A stretch of 64,000 nucleotides of DNA, from NCBI GenBank assembly GCA_002786065.1, contig NHNY01000003.1, forward strand, positions 620,001 to 684,000, in the 5' to 3' direction. Positions 21,006 through 30,998 of the stretch are shown here, one piece after another. The notes beneath the pieces were generated by a model that did no database searches, was not told the origin of the DNA, and was given only the letters and a program-made list of their open reading frames with translations. A program made the position numbers and the translations under genes. The stretch's first letter is position 1. Each line of letters starts with the position of its first letter. Source of the stretch: Microcyclospora pomicola (Eukaryota > Ascomycota > Dothideomycetes > Capnodiales).

Positions 21006-22948
21006 TCATGCTTGTTTCCCCATCTCTGTGACATTCTCGTATTCTTCCACTCCTCCCTTCTCAGCCATTCCAGCCTCAAGACCGCCACCAACACCTGCAG
21101 TCATTGCTTTACCCTTACGGCCGATCTGGTACCACGGGAGATCAAAAACGGCATCAACAGCCTCAAGACTCTTGCCGGTCAGCTCTGGTAGGAAGAACCA
21201 AACCCACGCGAGCCCCAACAAGGTAGTAGTGCTGAAGAAGAACATGGTTCCGCCAGTGGTCATATCGACGAACATGGTCGGGACTGCTTTGGAATTGCCG
21301 TACTGATTGGCAAAGTGGAACGTCATGGCGATCGACCCGCCCAGAGCGCGGAGACCGATGGGGTAGATCTCGGCACTGATGAGGTATTGTATGCCTGTTG
21401 TTCACGGTCAGCAAAGTGTCCTCTTGAATGTGTATGGAACATTACGTACTGTTCCAGCCCATTGCCCATCCGAAACCAGATCTGTGCGAATGTTAGCTTG
21501 AGTTGCACGCTCCAGACATAGGGAATCTAGTGAGCTTTAGTCTTACGCATATATCGCAACGATCGCACCCGTGGCAGCTCTCTGTTGGCTTGGCGACTGT
21601 GGGCTATCTTCATCCGCGACCGATTTGTCAATGACAAGGAACAAAGCCATGTACAGCATCGCGATGAATTGGATGGTGATGCCGCTCATGAGAGATCTCT
21701 TCCGGCCAATAAAATCAACAAGGAAGAAAGCGCAGATAATAGCTGAGATGAACTTGACGAGGCCGAATATGGCCGTGGCGAATAGCTTCTCGCTTTGCCC
21801 AGTCTGTCCGACCATCGCAAAGTACTGTGGTGCGTAAATGGTGATGCTGTTGGCTCCCGACCATTGTCCTGTGCGTCAAACAGTCAGCGAATACATGATT
21901 TGGAAGGAAGTGAGGGATCAACCTAGGAGTTGCGACATCAGCGATAACATGAGTCGATACCGATTTTCAGGTCGCATCAAGAGTTCGCGCAGCAGACCAG
22001 AGCGAGTCGCGCTTCTTCTTGCCTCAATCTCACGGCCAAGCTGATCATCGATATCCTGCAGCTCGGTCTGCACATAAAGATGGTCTTGGTGCAAACCTCG
22101 AATTCGTGCCAGATTCGCTTCAGCTTTATCATGCTTGCCGACCTTCAACAGCCATCGCGGGCTCTCGATAGCGAAGAACGAAAGCGTGAATATGATGATC
22201 GCGAAATAGATATGGAGCAGGTTTGGCACGACCCATTGCATTTGGGAAGTGTTGCTGATGTGAATGGAGGATCCCCAGGATGCAAAGTATCCAAGCATGA
22301 TGCCCTGTGTTGGGAGTGTAAGTGAACTGACGGCTTGACCACGGAAAGCAAGTGGCATACCAAGTAAACGGATCCGGAAAACATGCATACACAAAGCCCT
22401 CGAACCGCCCTGGGCGAGATTTCTGCCAGATATGTAGGCGCGACGACGGTGGTTTGTCCTATCCCAACACCGGCGATGAAACGCCCAGCATAGACCATCC
22501 CAATGCTACCATTTGAGGCGGCACCAAGGAAAATGGCAATTCCAGTCACCCAGATTACGCAAAGTTGGCGTGTGGCCCATAAACGTCCAATCTTATCCGT
22601 GATGAAGAACGCGATCAAGGCTCCGAGGATGGAGCCCAGCTGCACCATGGAGGTGATATTGGATAAAAGGTTCGCTTGTTCATCTTTGGACAGTGCAGCA
22701 TTTTTCAAGCCAAATAACGTGCTGAAGGAGACTTGTGAGGCCGTAGTGCCGATGAGCCCTTCATCGAGGCCACGAGCTGCGCCCATCAACCCAAAGACTG
22801 CGTGTATGCTTCGTTAGAGTCTGATTCTAGGGATATGGCCTATGTGCCACTGGCCCATTATGACATGTAACTCACCAAACACTCCATACCAAAGGTGCCA
22901 GTTCAGAATCTCTGGCGGCGCGCCATCATCAAGCTTGCGATAAAACAT
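21006..22948 (-). CDS. MFS sugar transporter (sugar porter family)
   Basis: A 544-residue plasma-membrane sugar porter with twelve predicted membrane segments. Six exons were reconstructed on the minus strand: 22948-22876, 22797-22361, 22304-21923, 21868-21547, 21481-21450 and 21394-21006. All have GT-AG introns of 54-78 nt, and the fifth exon is only 32 nt. Family motifs are DEGLIGTT, DKIGRLWATR, GRFIAGVGIGQ, IESPRWLLKVG, LLGQWSGANSITIYAPQYF (across a junction), DFIGRKRS, AEIYPIGLRALGGSIAM and PELTGKSLEAVDAVF. The start at 22948 gives MFYRKLDDGAPPEILNW, which matches the short cytosolic head of relatives. The substrate (hexose, pentose or sugar acid) cannot be read. The same-strand gene upstream encodes a malate/lactate-type dehydrogenase. 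Confidence 0.93.
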
Positions 22949-23815
22949 CCTCACGATAGGCACTATGTAAATGGCTAGGAGGTCTCCAGTTCTCGACACT
23001 GGAACAGGACGACGAGCTGTCTTATACGAAGAGTACTGTGCCGCAGCTACATGATACAGCACAAGCCCTAACTACCAGCAGAGCTTTGGTCAGCTACATA
23101 CAACATGCCCCTCGATACATGACTCGAGGCGAGGTTGGTTGAGCCGTCACTCGCCGTCGGTCACAGTGGTTGCCAAGGCGGGTAAATCGTCGACCCATGG
23201 GAGAACGCAGTGTCCTCGAGCATTGAGTGGACGAGTGTACTGCAGGATGCAGCGTAACTTGATTGTGACCGGCGCGTACACCCGGTGGAGGATGGGGACT
23301 ACCCCGCTTTCAACCTTGGCTTTCCCCATGGGGACGGATTAAAGACTGGAGTGGAGTCGGGCAGGCGTGGAGTTCGCATGGAAGACTTTTCGCGTGCGCT
23401 TGAACCTACCCATCACGAGGCCATGGACTATGCTTGATAAGCTCTGGCTGGTAGCTAACCAAGCTCTGGCAAGCTCCAAGCGCTCCGTGGTTATTAGCGC
23501 CTGTCATATACGCTCTTGGCGTCCGGAAGCGAGACGCCAGCTGCGATCTTGGACAGAGAATACGAATATTTATCGCGTTGCCACTCTCGCGGGTCTATTG
23601 GCGACCATTCCACTCAATCATCAGGGATCAGAATCATGCATGTTTAGTCAACTCATCACAGCGCTGTCACTCAATGGCCGAAGGATTATGTTGTCGTTGA
23701 GGACTAACCAAGACGTATAAACACGATCATAATGGCGGCATATCTTACCGTAGACGGGCCTGCCGGAGACTCATTTGATAGCAGCACAACCCGATGATAA
23801 CGCATATAGATTACT
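22949..23815. other. Intergenic
   Basis: This is the promoter region of the sugar transporter and the 3' flank of the dehydrogenase. No gene or repeat was recognised. Confidence 0.5.
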
Positions 23816-24895
23816 CTATGGATTCACAATAACCAGCTTCGGTGCGCCCACCCTTTCGGCTTCCTCATTGAGTGCCTGGATCTCGCTTTCCACGTAGGGT
23901 ATGCCTTTCACTTTTCGTTCTTCCTCTGTCAGTTGTTCTATCTCACCCGGAAAATAGATTCGATCTATTCCGGCCATCTTATCTGACCCGACCACTCGTT
24001 GATACAGATAGTCCATGCGCTCTTTGAAGGTTTCGAGCTCCATGAACAAGTCTGGCTTGATCGCGAGCAAGAAGTGTCCGACGTCTGCAGGTTTAGACGG
24101 ATCGTATGGATTGGTGACATGACCTGCGAAGGCGCTTCCAGACAGCACACCAGAGAACACATCCATCATGATGGATAAGGCAGATCCTTTAGGGCCCCCC
24201 ATGGGAAGCATGACTCCTTCCAGAGCGGAGGCAGGTTCATCTGTTGGTCTCCCCTCCGCGTCAAGCGCCCAATCTAGCGGGATCTTCTCGCCACGGCGTT
24301 TTGCCTTGTAGATCTTGCCACGCGCTGCGACGCTGGGAGCCATGTCGAGGATGAACGGTTTCTCCTTCCCAGCTGGTGCTCCGCAGGCGATGGGCGAGAC
24401 GCCCATGAGTTTGCTTTTCCCGCCCCAGACAGGTAGAGCCGGAGAACTATTAGTGTACACTAGACTCATCATCCCAGCATCTATGGCTTGCTGGACCACC
24501 CAGGCACTCATACCAAAGTGATTACTGTGCTTGACGCTTACCATGCCGATTCCATACGTCTGCGCCATGGCTATAGCCTTCTCCATGCCCAGGTGAGCCG
24601 CTACAAATCCGAAGCCGTTCTGGGCATCGACCTGCGCGACCACAGGCGTGATTTCTTTCAATACAGGTTCCGCAGAGGCAGCCAGCACCCCTTGTCGAAT
24701 GCGAGCCATATAGGAAGGGATGCGATTGACACCATGTGTGTCAACGCCACGAAGATCCGCTGCGACCAGGCAGCGTGCCACCACGGCAGCGTTCGTGGCA
24801 CTTACGCCATTGCCTTTGAGCACTCCTTCCACGTAAGATTGAGCGTCTGCCGGTAAGACATTGAACTTTCGAACTTCTGTCGGTTCTGCTGTCAT
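23816..24895 (-). CDS. Malate/L-lactate dehydrogenase-like oxidoreductase (Ldh2 family)
   Basis: A 359-residue NAD(P)-dependent enzyme of the Ldh2/MDH2 family. Its members reduce 2-oxo acids such as diketogulonate, ureidoglycolate or piperideine-carboxylate as well as lactate/malate. Characteristic stretches are DLRGVDTHGVNRIPSYMARI, NGFGFVAAH, GMVSVKHSNHFGMSAWVVQ (active-site His), NSSPALPVWGG, ILDMAPSVAARGKI and MPMGGPKGSALS-like LPMGGPKGSALSIMMDVFSG. The intronless frame can extend upstream to 24937, but the family pattern starts after MTAEPTEVRKF, so 24895 is chosen. The protein is cytosolic and ends IVNP with no targeting signal. It lies next to a sugar porter on the same strand, which suggests but does not prove sugar-acid catabolism. 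Confidence 0.92.
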   Translation of the reverse strand: MTAEPTEVRKFNVLPADAQSYVEGVLKGNGVSATNAAVVARCLVAADLRGVDTHGVNRIPSYMARIRQGVLAASAEPVLKEITPVVAQVDAQNGFGFVAAHLGMEKAIAMAQTYGIGMVSVKHSNHFGMSAWVVQQAIDAGMMSLVYTNSSPALPVWGGKSKLMGVSPIACGAPAGKEKPFILDMAPSVAARGKIYKAKRRGEKIPLDWALDAEGRPTDEPASALEGVMLPMGGPKGSALSIMMDVFSGVLSGSAFAGHVTNPYDPSKPADVGHFLLAIKPDLFMELETFKERMDYLYQRVVGSDKMAGIDRIYFPGEIEQLTEEERKVKGIPYVESEIQALNEEAERVGAPKLVIVNP

Positions 24896-26063
24896 TGTCG
24901 TTACTGTGATGATGTCCCCTACGAAGTCAAGAAGCAATAGAGATCATTGCGGTCGACAATGCTCGCGCTATGACTGTCCTGCTGTATAAGGTCGACTTGA
25001 CACACCTCTGCTAAGCCTAATCGAGTAATCCGACGAATTCACGCGGACGGCACGCGTTCGTAACTCGGGCCCACTCACTGTGCAACCCTGCATCCCATGA
25101 ATATACCTTAAGCTCGCGCCCCTAAGCTGTAGTGACTTCTCGACGATGTCGGCAATTGCTGCACTTCGTTCCGAGTTCAGTCGCTGCGGCCATGATCCAC
25201 TCGACTGTGCGTCGACTCCGACGGCTTCGAGTACGAGTGGGCAAGCTTGGCATGTGCATCGAGCAGATTTGGCCGCCTGATTCGAGATTCCAACACTACA
25301 TACGACAGCCGTGATACCCTCATGATATTCTTTGCTACCAATAGCCAGATCTAGAGAGTGAGCGGGCAATTCGTCGCTGTCCGATGACCGTCAAAGCCCG
25401 TCGTGACACCGAGATATATGCTAGATGACAGCTACAACCGCCAAGACCGATCGAGCAAAACGCATTGGGTATGAGTTGGCGACCGGCACCAGCATGCCAA
25501 GAGGTGCTGCAGCGTTCATGGTCTCAAGTGCTTGCCGACCACAGGCAATGACCGCTATGCGCGGCGGAGAATCTGGTATAGGTGTTTTCTCCTCATCTTA
25601 CCATCTCTCCTCGCCGTACCGTAGCTCCAGCCACAGAGCTATTCGATGCCAAGGCCGTACTTATAGCATCGTCTATGGGTGCAAGAGTGATCGCCATGAG
25701 CTGCCATAGAATAGCACTCAAGTAATGCTGTGATCATGCTGCAGAGAAGGCAGGATTAGGTGAGGTTGTTCTGGCTGCTCCACGAAGAGCAACAGTATCA
25801 CTGATGAAGAGTCACGATGAAGTGGATAAATTGTCAGGTCGAGAAATCAAAGTGCTTTCGTTTAAATTTCGCAGTGCCTGTGCTTCGTTACAGAAGGCGC
25901 GCGTGGATATGAAAAGTTACGTCGCTGGTAGCAACATCGCTACAAGAAGCATAAAGTCCGCCTGAAGTGCCAAAAAGATCAAAGCCCAGTTGTGCCATCA
26001 TGCAATTCCATAGTAGAGCGAGATTTGATATATCCCCCAAATCTGATTTTTACCAGCACTGAA
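24896..26063. other. Intergenic
   Basis: About 1.17 kb, with several short frames on both strands. None resembles a known protein. Confidence 0.5.
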
Positions 26064-27740
26064 TCACAAAGTAAAATCCTGAATGCCGTTCTCGTATGCA
26101 GCAGCCCACTTCATCATGATCCTCACAGTCTGTGCTTCCGTCAAGCTAGCATTGGCAGCCTTGACCGACTTTTCCACCTGATCGACGAGATCCTGCGCGG
26201 CGAAGAATGCGGACACATCGAGTGGCTTGTAAACGCCCAGCGGCGAAGAAGATTTGCGAAGGCATTGGGTAAGCATGTCTGGAGTGTCTTGAGTGTTGTT
26301 GGAGGACAGAGGCGTGGTGGAGAGGCCAGAGATGTCAGCAGCTCCTGCGGGGTCAACGAGCGCGGACGCGTTCAAGTCGGAATTGGCGTAGGCGGACTCC
26401 TCGAGGAAAAAGTCAATGTCCGCTAATGGCGAAGCAACTCCGAAGGTAGTTGATGTAGCAGTAGCAGTGTCGAGACCTTCAGTTACGGCTGCAGTAGGTG
26501 TAGAAGCTGGAATTGGAGACGTAGCAGAGCCTGTTGCAGTATGTGTAGAGCTGGACTGATTGCTGTCCGTAACCAAAGGCGCGGCCAAGCCGTTCGTAAG
26601 TGAAACGTCGTCCAAGAGCGGATCGACAGCGAATGTATGCTCAGACTGCTGGTAGAGCGGAAGGGTAGATCTCGGTGGAGTGTTGTCAAACGTCGATTCG
26701 TTTGTGTTCCATGACTCGGTAGATTGGTAAAATGGATCGTCTAGGCAATCATAATACTCTCCAGTAGCCATGACGGAGGAAGGCATGTCGTTGCTGTCGG
26801 TGAAAGTATCCATGTTGGACAGTGGAGGCTGGCTTGGCTGTAAGAAATCCGAAGCTGGGACCTGTGCCATTGCTCTGGAGGGTCGTGTGTCGTTACTGCC
26901 AGCGAATGCATTCATGTTGGACAGTGGATGCTGGCTTGGCTGCAAGAAGTTCGAAGCTGGAGCTTGTGGAAATGCTCTCGGGAATTGCATGTAGTCACCA
27001 TCGGCGAACGCATCCGTATTGGACAGTGGAAGTCGGGTTGGCTGCAAGTAGTTCGAAGCTGGAGCTTGTGGCAATGATCCCGAGAAATGGATGTTGCTGC
27101 TACCTGTGAAAGCGTCCATGCTGGACAGTGGAAGTCGTGTCGGCTGCATAAAGTTTGAAGATGGGACCTGTGGCAATGTTCTTGAAGATTGCATGTTGTT
27201 GCCGCCAGCAGAATCATCCATGCTGGACAGTGACAGTTGGGTTGGCTGTACGAAATTTGACGTCGCAGGCAATGGAGCCTGTGGCAATGCTCTCGAAGAT
27301 TGTAAGTTGTTGCTACCAGCAAAAGCAACCACGTTGGATGGTGGAGGTTGGGTCGGCTGCAAGGAGTTTGAAGCTACAGGCAATGAGGCCTGGGGCACTG
27401 CTGTCGAAGATTGTTGCGTCTGTGTCGTTCTCGACCTTGGTAAGTTGCTTCTCGGCCTGTTCCGGCGACGGGGCCTGGGTGAGTGTTAGTGTTATGTTTC
27501 CTCACGCTATCTTAACCAGTCTCTCACTTACGGCGCATCCGATACAGTAAGTCCGCTGTAAACCCCTCTACCTTCATGTATCGCTCTCACATGTCGGCGT
27601 AGGTTGAAAGCATGCGCAAACACATGACCAGTATCGCAATAATCGCATGTCTTCTCGCACCGGGCGACTTCAAGTCTGCCAGAGGTTGGCCAGCAAACCT
27701 TCTGGCAATGGTGTCTAGCGGAAGTGCTAGAGCAACCCAT
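26064..27740 (-). CDS. C2H2 zinc-finger protein with a 34-residue tandem repeat
   Basis: A predicted 539-residue nuclear protein, possibly a transcription factor. Exon 1 (27740-27532) holds a single atypical C2H2 finger. The core CDYCDTGHVFAHAFNLRRHV is followed by RAIH, with 14 residues between the second Cys and first His. An extra CEKTC precedes it. A 57-nt intron (CTAAC branch) leads to exon 2 (27474-26064). This opens with a basic stretch (PRRRNRPRSNLPRSR) that could be a nuclear signal, then tandem repeats of about 34 residues. A Ser/Thr/Pro-rich acidic region follows (DIDFFLEESAYANSDL, SAFFAAQDLVDQVEKSVKAA) resembling activation domains. Only one finger is visible, so DNA binding is inferred. 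The repeats are the striking feature. Confidence 0.82.
26780..27398 (-). repeat. Coding minisatellite, about 102-bp unit, about six copies
   Basis: Within exon 2 of the finger gene, the protein repeats a unit of the type QPTRLPLSNMDAFAGSNN followed by a linker such as LPQAPASNF. Counted by eye: a partial copy, one unit of 37 residues, four of 34 residues and a partial last copy that fades near MATGEYYD. Unit length 34 codons keeps the frame. Copies differ at many sites, so the array is not a very recent expansion. Each unit is Pro/Ser/Asn/Gln-rich with a hydrophobic D-A-F core. Confidence 0.9.
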
Positions 27741-28955
27741 GGTGGCTTTTGGCAGCTGACAGGCGGGGCTTGCGCGCTTGAAGACCAGCTTCAGATGTAA
27801 AGAAAGATAAAACAACGAATACAGCAAAAAAGCACAAGATGGCGTGAACGTAAAGAATGAGGAAGTGACAGCGGTCTTGACATCTTGAGCATACCATAAC
27901 AATAGCATTGAGATGACAATAGCAATGGTGGGTAATGTTTCAGCATGTTGAAGTCCTATTCATCGCGCGAAGCGAGCTGCCATTGTGAGACTTACCATTG
28001 AACCCCTTACAATTGCGAAGGGGAACACAACTTTTCCTACGCCTTTCGAACCAGCTCTTTTGTGGTACGTTACTACCGTATTGAAGCATTCGGGTTGACC
28101 GATGTGGCACAGCTCATATGCGGTTCATAGTCTGGAGCTGATGCATCCGTAAGATGCAGGTGTTCTTCATCTTCACTGTCATTGATTATGCCGGTCTCCA
28201 AATTTAGAGCCATTGTATCTCCGACAACAATAGCCACAGGGCACAAAAGGTTGTGGCTGGGGTCTGTGGAAGAAGCTGTGGAGCAGGCACAGAAGACGTA
28301 CCCGCAGCGTGGCCTACACCGAGCGATATATGACCAGGCCCCGCGACCGCTGCTGACTTGCAGATTCTTGACTACGTCTTCCCTAGATCACAAGCTGCAT
28401 CAGTCAAGATAGTAGAATCTGAAGACTATGGTCGCGAAGCCATATATTTCCTTGTGTGATCCGTGGCGAGGAAAGATGCTACGAGTTGAACGACAGGTTT
28501 TAGTGCGGATGAGCATAGCCATACTCTACCAGTCATCAGATGCTATAACGATCTTGATTGCGCTGCTTCCAAGACAGTCTTCACTGTTTGAGACGTGGCA
28601 CTGTGCAAGATCGAGGTGTCAAATATGTGTAGGCATGTCTCTGCCAGAATCATGATGATTGCACAGCCTCACATGCAATGGAGGATAAGCGTCACATGTG
28701 ATGAAGAAAACGACGATCTCATACGGAACGAGAAATGGAGTATTCACATGGTGTATAAAATCAAGCTATACATGTACGCGTGCTCAAGATCCTACTACTG
28801 AAGTGGCCCAGCGACAAGTGAAGTCGAAGTTGTCGCCAAGACCTGAGTCTCTCCTCCGCTCCGGCCCGATCGTACCTCAATCCTCTCTGCTTAGGTGCCT
28901 CAAAGAGCTTCACCAGAGACATAACCACCCACCAACGCGATCCTTCAACGCCATC
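27741..28955. other. Intergenic, divergent promoters
   Basis: About 1.2 kb between the finger gene (minus) and the OSCP gene (plus). It holds a TATA-like element near 28754 and only short, unrelated reading frames. Confidence 0.5.
28754..28760 (+). promoter_or_regulatory. TATA-like element upstream of ATP5
   Basis: TATAAAA occurs about 195 bp before the OSCP start codon. The C/T-rich stretch between 28840 and 28955 is consistent with a leader. This is pattern evidence only. Confidence 0.3.
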
Positions 28956-29765
28956 ATGTTCGCCAGTCGTGTCGCCGTCCGCAGCGCCCGCGTGGCAATG
29001 CCTCGCTCCGCTTTTGTGGCCACCAGAGGCTACGCAGAGGCTGTAAAGTCCTCGGCCAACACCAAGCCTCCTGTTGCGCTTTACGGCCTCGATGGCACCT
29101 ACGCCAATGCCCTGGTAAGTCGACAAGCTAAACAGACACACCGTTCGCGATACAGCTCGGTTGATAAGTGATCACAATGATAGTACACTGCCGCAGCCAA
29201 GACCTCGACCCTCGACTCCGTCTCGAAAGCCCTAGAAAACATTTCCGCGACCTTCAAGAAGGACAACCGCCTGCAATCCATCATGACCGCCCCCACTCTG
29301 TCCGTCTCCGACAAGAACCAGATTGTTGCTGAGATCCAAAAGTCGACTGGTGTACAAGACAAGGGCGATACCGTGAAGAACTTCCTTGCGACGCTCGCAG
29401 CCAACAACCGCCTCAGCGTGTTGGAGGGTGTCTGCGACAAATTCGCCATCCTCATGAGCGCTTCCCGCGGTGAGGTCGAGTTGACCATCACATCTGCGCA
29501 GCCATTGGACTCGAAAGTCGTGAAGCAATTGGAGAATGCTATCTCCAAGAGCCAGTATGTCGGCCAGGGTCAGAAACTCAAGGTCGTTCCCAAGGTATGT
29601 ACACCAACTATATCTGTGGCGCAAGTTTCGTGGTACTGACGAGAGACATAGGTCAACCCTGACATTCGCGGTGGTCTCGTTGTGGAGATTGGCGACCGAA
29701 CCATTGACCTCAGCGTTTCATCAAAGATTGCGCGCATGAACAAGCTGCTCTCCGACACCTTGTAA
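28956..29765 (+). CDS. ATP5: ATP synthase subunit 5 (OSCP), mitochondrial
   Basis: The oligomycin-sensitivity-conferring protein links the F1 head to the peripheral stalk of mitochondrial ATP synthase. Exons 28956-29114, 29184-29594 and 29652-29765 are all phase 0 and give 227 residues. The presequence is MFASRVAVRSARVAMPRSAF, with a likely cleavage before YAEAVKSS. The mature part has PPVALYGLDGTYANAL, then YTAAAKTSTLDSVSKALENI, TVKNFLATLAANNRLSVL and the conserved C-terminal domain NPDIRGGLVVEIGDRTIDLS, ending KIARMNKLLSDTL. Length and ending match the family. It sits divergent from the finger gene. Confidence 0.97.
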
Positions 29766-30205
29766 ATAGATAATGTAGCAGTATTTGGAAGTAGCGGGAG
29801 GTAGATATACCCGCAACAAAGTTTCCTTGCGTTGAACGACGTTTCCGAGGATTTTGTGCAACTACAAAGTACCTTATCTGTGTTCGGAAGCATAGAATAT
29901 TCGTACATGATATCTACACGTTCGACCAAGCGCTATTCCACGTCAAATCCCGGATTCACGGGCCTGCATCCAATCATACACTGATCGTAGTTCTGATAGC
30001 CAGATGCGCCATCGCTGCGCGGTCAACGATGTCGAATTACGATCGTCCCCTGCGCCTGCAATGACCCGAATCCCATCTACGTAGTTCCGTGCGTCTTCAT
30101 CTCTAGCCATCGCTACACGGCGCGTCATGGTGTCCTTTTCCGTGTCTTGTAGAGAACTTCCTAGGCTTGATAATGTCCAAACAATGCCTCTCTCGCTGGA
30201 GCGCT
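29766..30205. other. Intergenic between convergent genes
   Basis: This is the 3' flank of ATP5 and of the uL30m gene. No feature was recognised. Confidence 0.5.
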
Positions 30206-30496
30206 TCATCTTTCACTGTCCCGGGTATCCGCTATCCTCTTCTCCACGTACCAACCCTTCTCCGGTCGTCTCAATTCCTTCATCTCCGAGTTGGACAGCT
30301 TTTGGCTCACTTCCTGAACATCGATCAATTCCTTGACGGCGAATATTTGACCCGCAACGTCGGGTGTTACTGGGTGGTAGACGGTTCGCAGGCGCTTTCG
30401 GAGGCCGAGTGCAGCCAGCACACCGGATGTTTTCTTCGGTAGCCCAATTGCCGATCGCATTAATGTTATGCGGAAGTATGATGTTGGTGCCGCCAT
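30206..30496 (-). CDS. MRPL33: Mitochondrial ribosomal protein uL30m
   Basis: A 96-residue intronless gene for the mitochondrial large-subunit protein uL30m (yeast Mrpl33). The core is the classic L30 fold: YFRITLMRSAIGLPKKTSGV, LAALGLRKRLRTVYHPVTPD and VAGQIFAVKELIDVQEVSQK. A short C-terminal extension (LRRPEKGWYVEKRIADTRDS) follows. The start at 30496 (MAAPTSYFRITLMRS) is where family similarity begins. An open extension to 30637 exists, but its composition is unlike the family. It is divergent from tryptophan synthase. Confidence 0.93.
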   Translation of the reverse strand: MAAPTSYFRITLMRSAIGLPKKTSGVLAALGLRKRLRTVYHPVTPDVAGQIFAVKELIDVQEVSQKLSNSEMKELRRPEKGWYVEKRIADTRDSER

Positions 30497-30998
30497 GTTT
30501 AGGTTGTGGATAGGTTGGCGCCCGAAGATGTGAATTTGAGGAGGGAGAATTCGTGTCGCTGCTGTTGGAAATGATCGTGCCGCAGTCGAGTCAAGATGAA
30601 GGGTTACTCTCGTGTGCGGATATCGAGACCTGCGCAATGGCTACAGAGGAAGGCCGATGGATACTTGGATATGTGTTGCTGGGCTGCTTGCATATCTAGT
30701 TGGACTTGGTGCTCAGAGACCAAGTGCCTCGATTGGCCGATCGGCGACTAAAGACGCCGACATCCCACATGCAGGCGTCACATGCTATATATTATGCCCG
30801 CCATTGACTCACTTCCACACATTGGTGTATCTTGAACTTTCGTCCTCGAGACAACACATACAGACTCTCTCAATTCAGTGTTAAGAGCACTCTAATCCCT
30901 CTTCTCGCCTATACACCAACACACATCGAACAAGCCACCAAGGACGATAGAGCGTTGCCGTTGCGCTCCACCAAACTCGCTCCCACAGATCCTCCACC
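30497..30998. promoter_or_regulatory. Divergent promoter region, uL30m / tryptophan synthase
   Basis: This 502-bp spacer contains both promoters. It carries a TATA-like run (30786-30793) and a perfect TGACTCA box. A C/A-rich leader precedes the TRP5 start. Confidence 0.5.
30805..30811 (+). promoter_or_regulatory. Candidate Gcn4/CpcA-type binding site
   Basis: TGACTCA is the consensus site of the bZIP regulator of cross-pathway (general amino acid) control. It lies about 188 bp before the tryptophan synthase start, a gene known in fungi to be under this control. Binding is inferred from sequence and family knowledge only. Confidence 0.5.
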
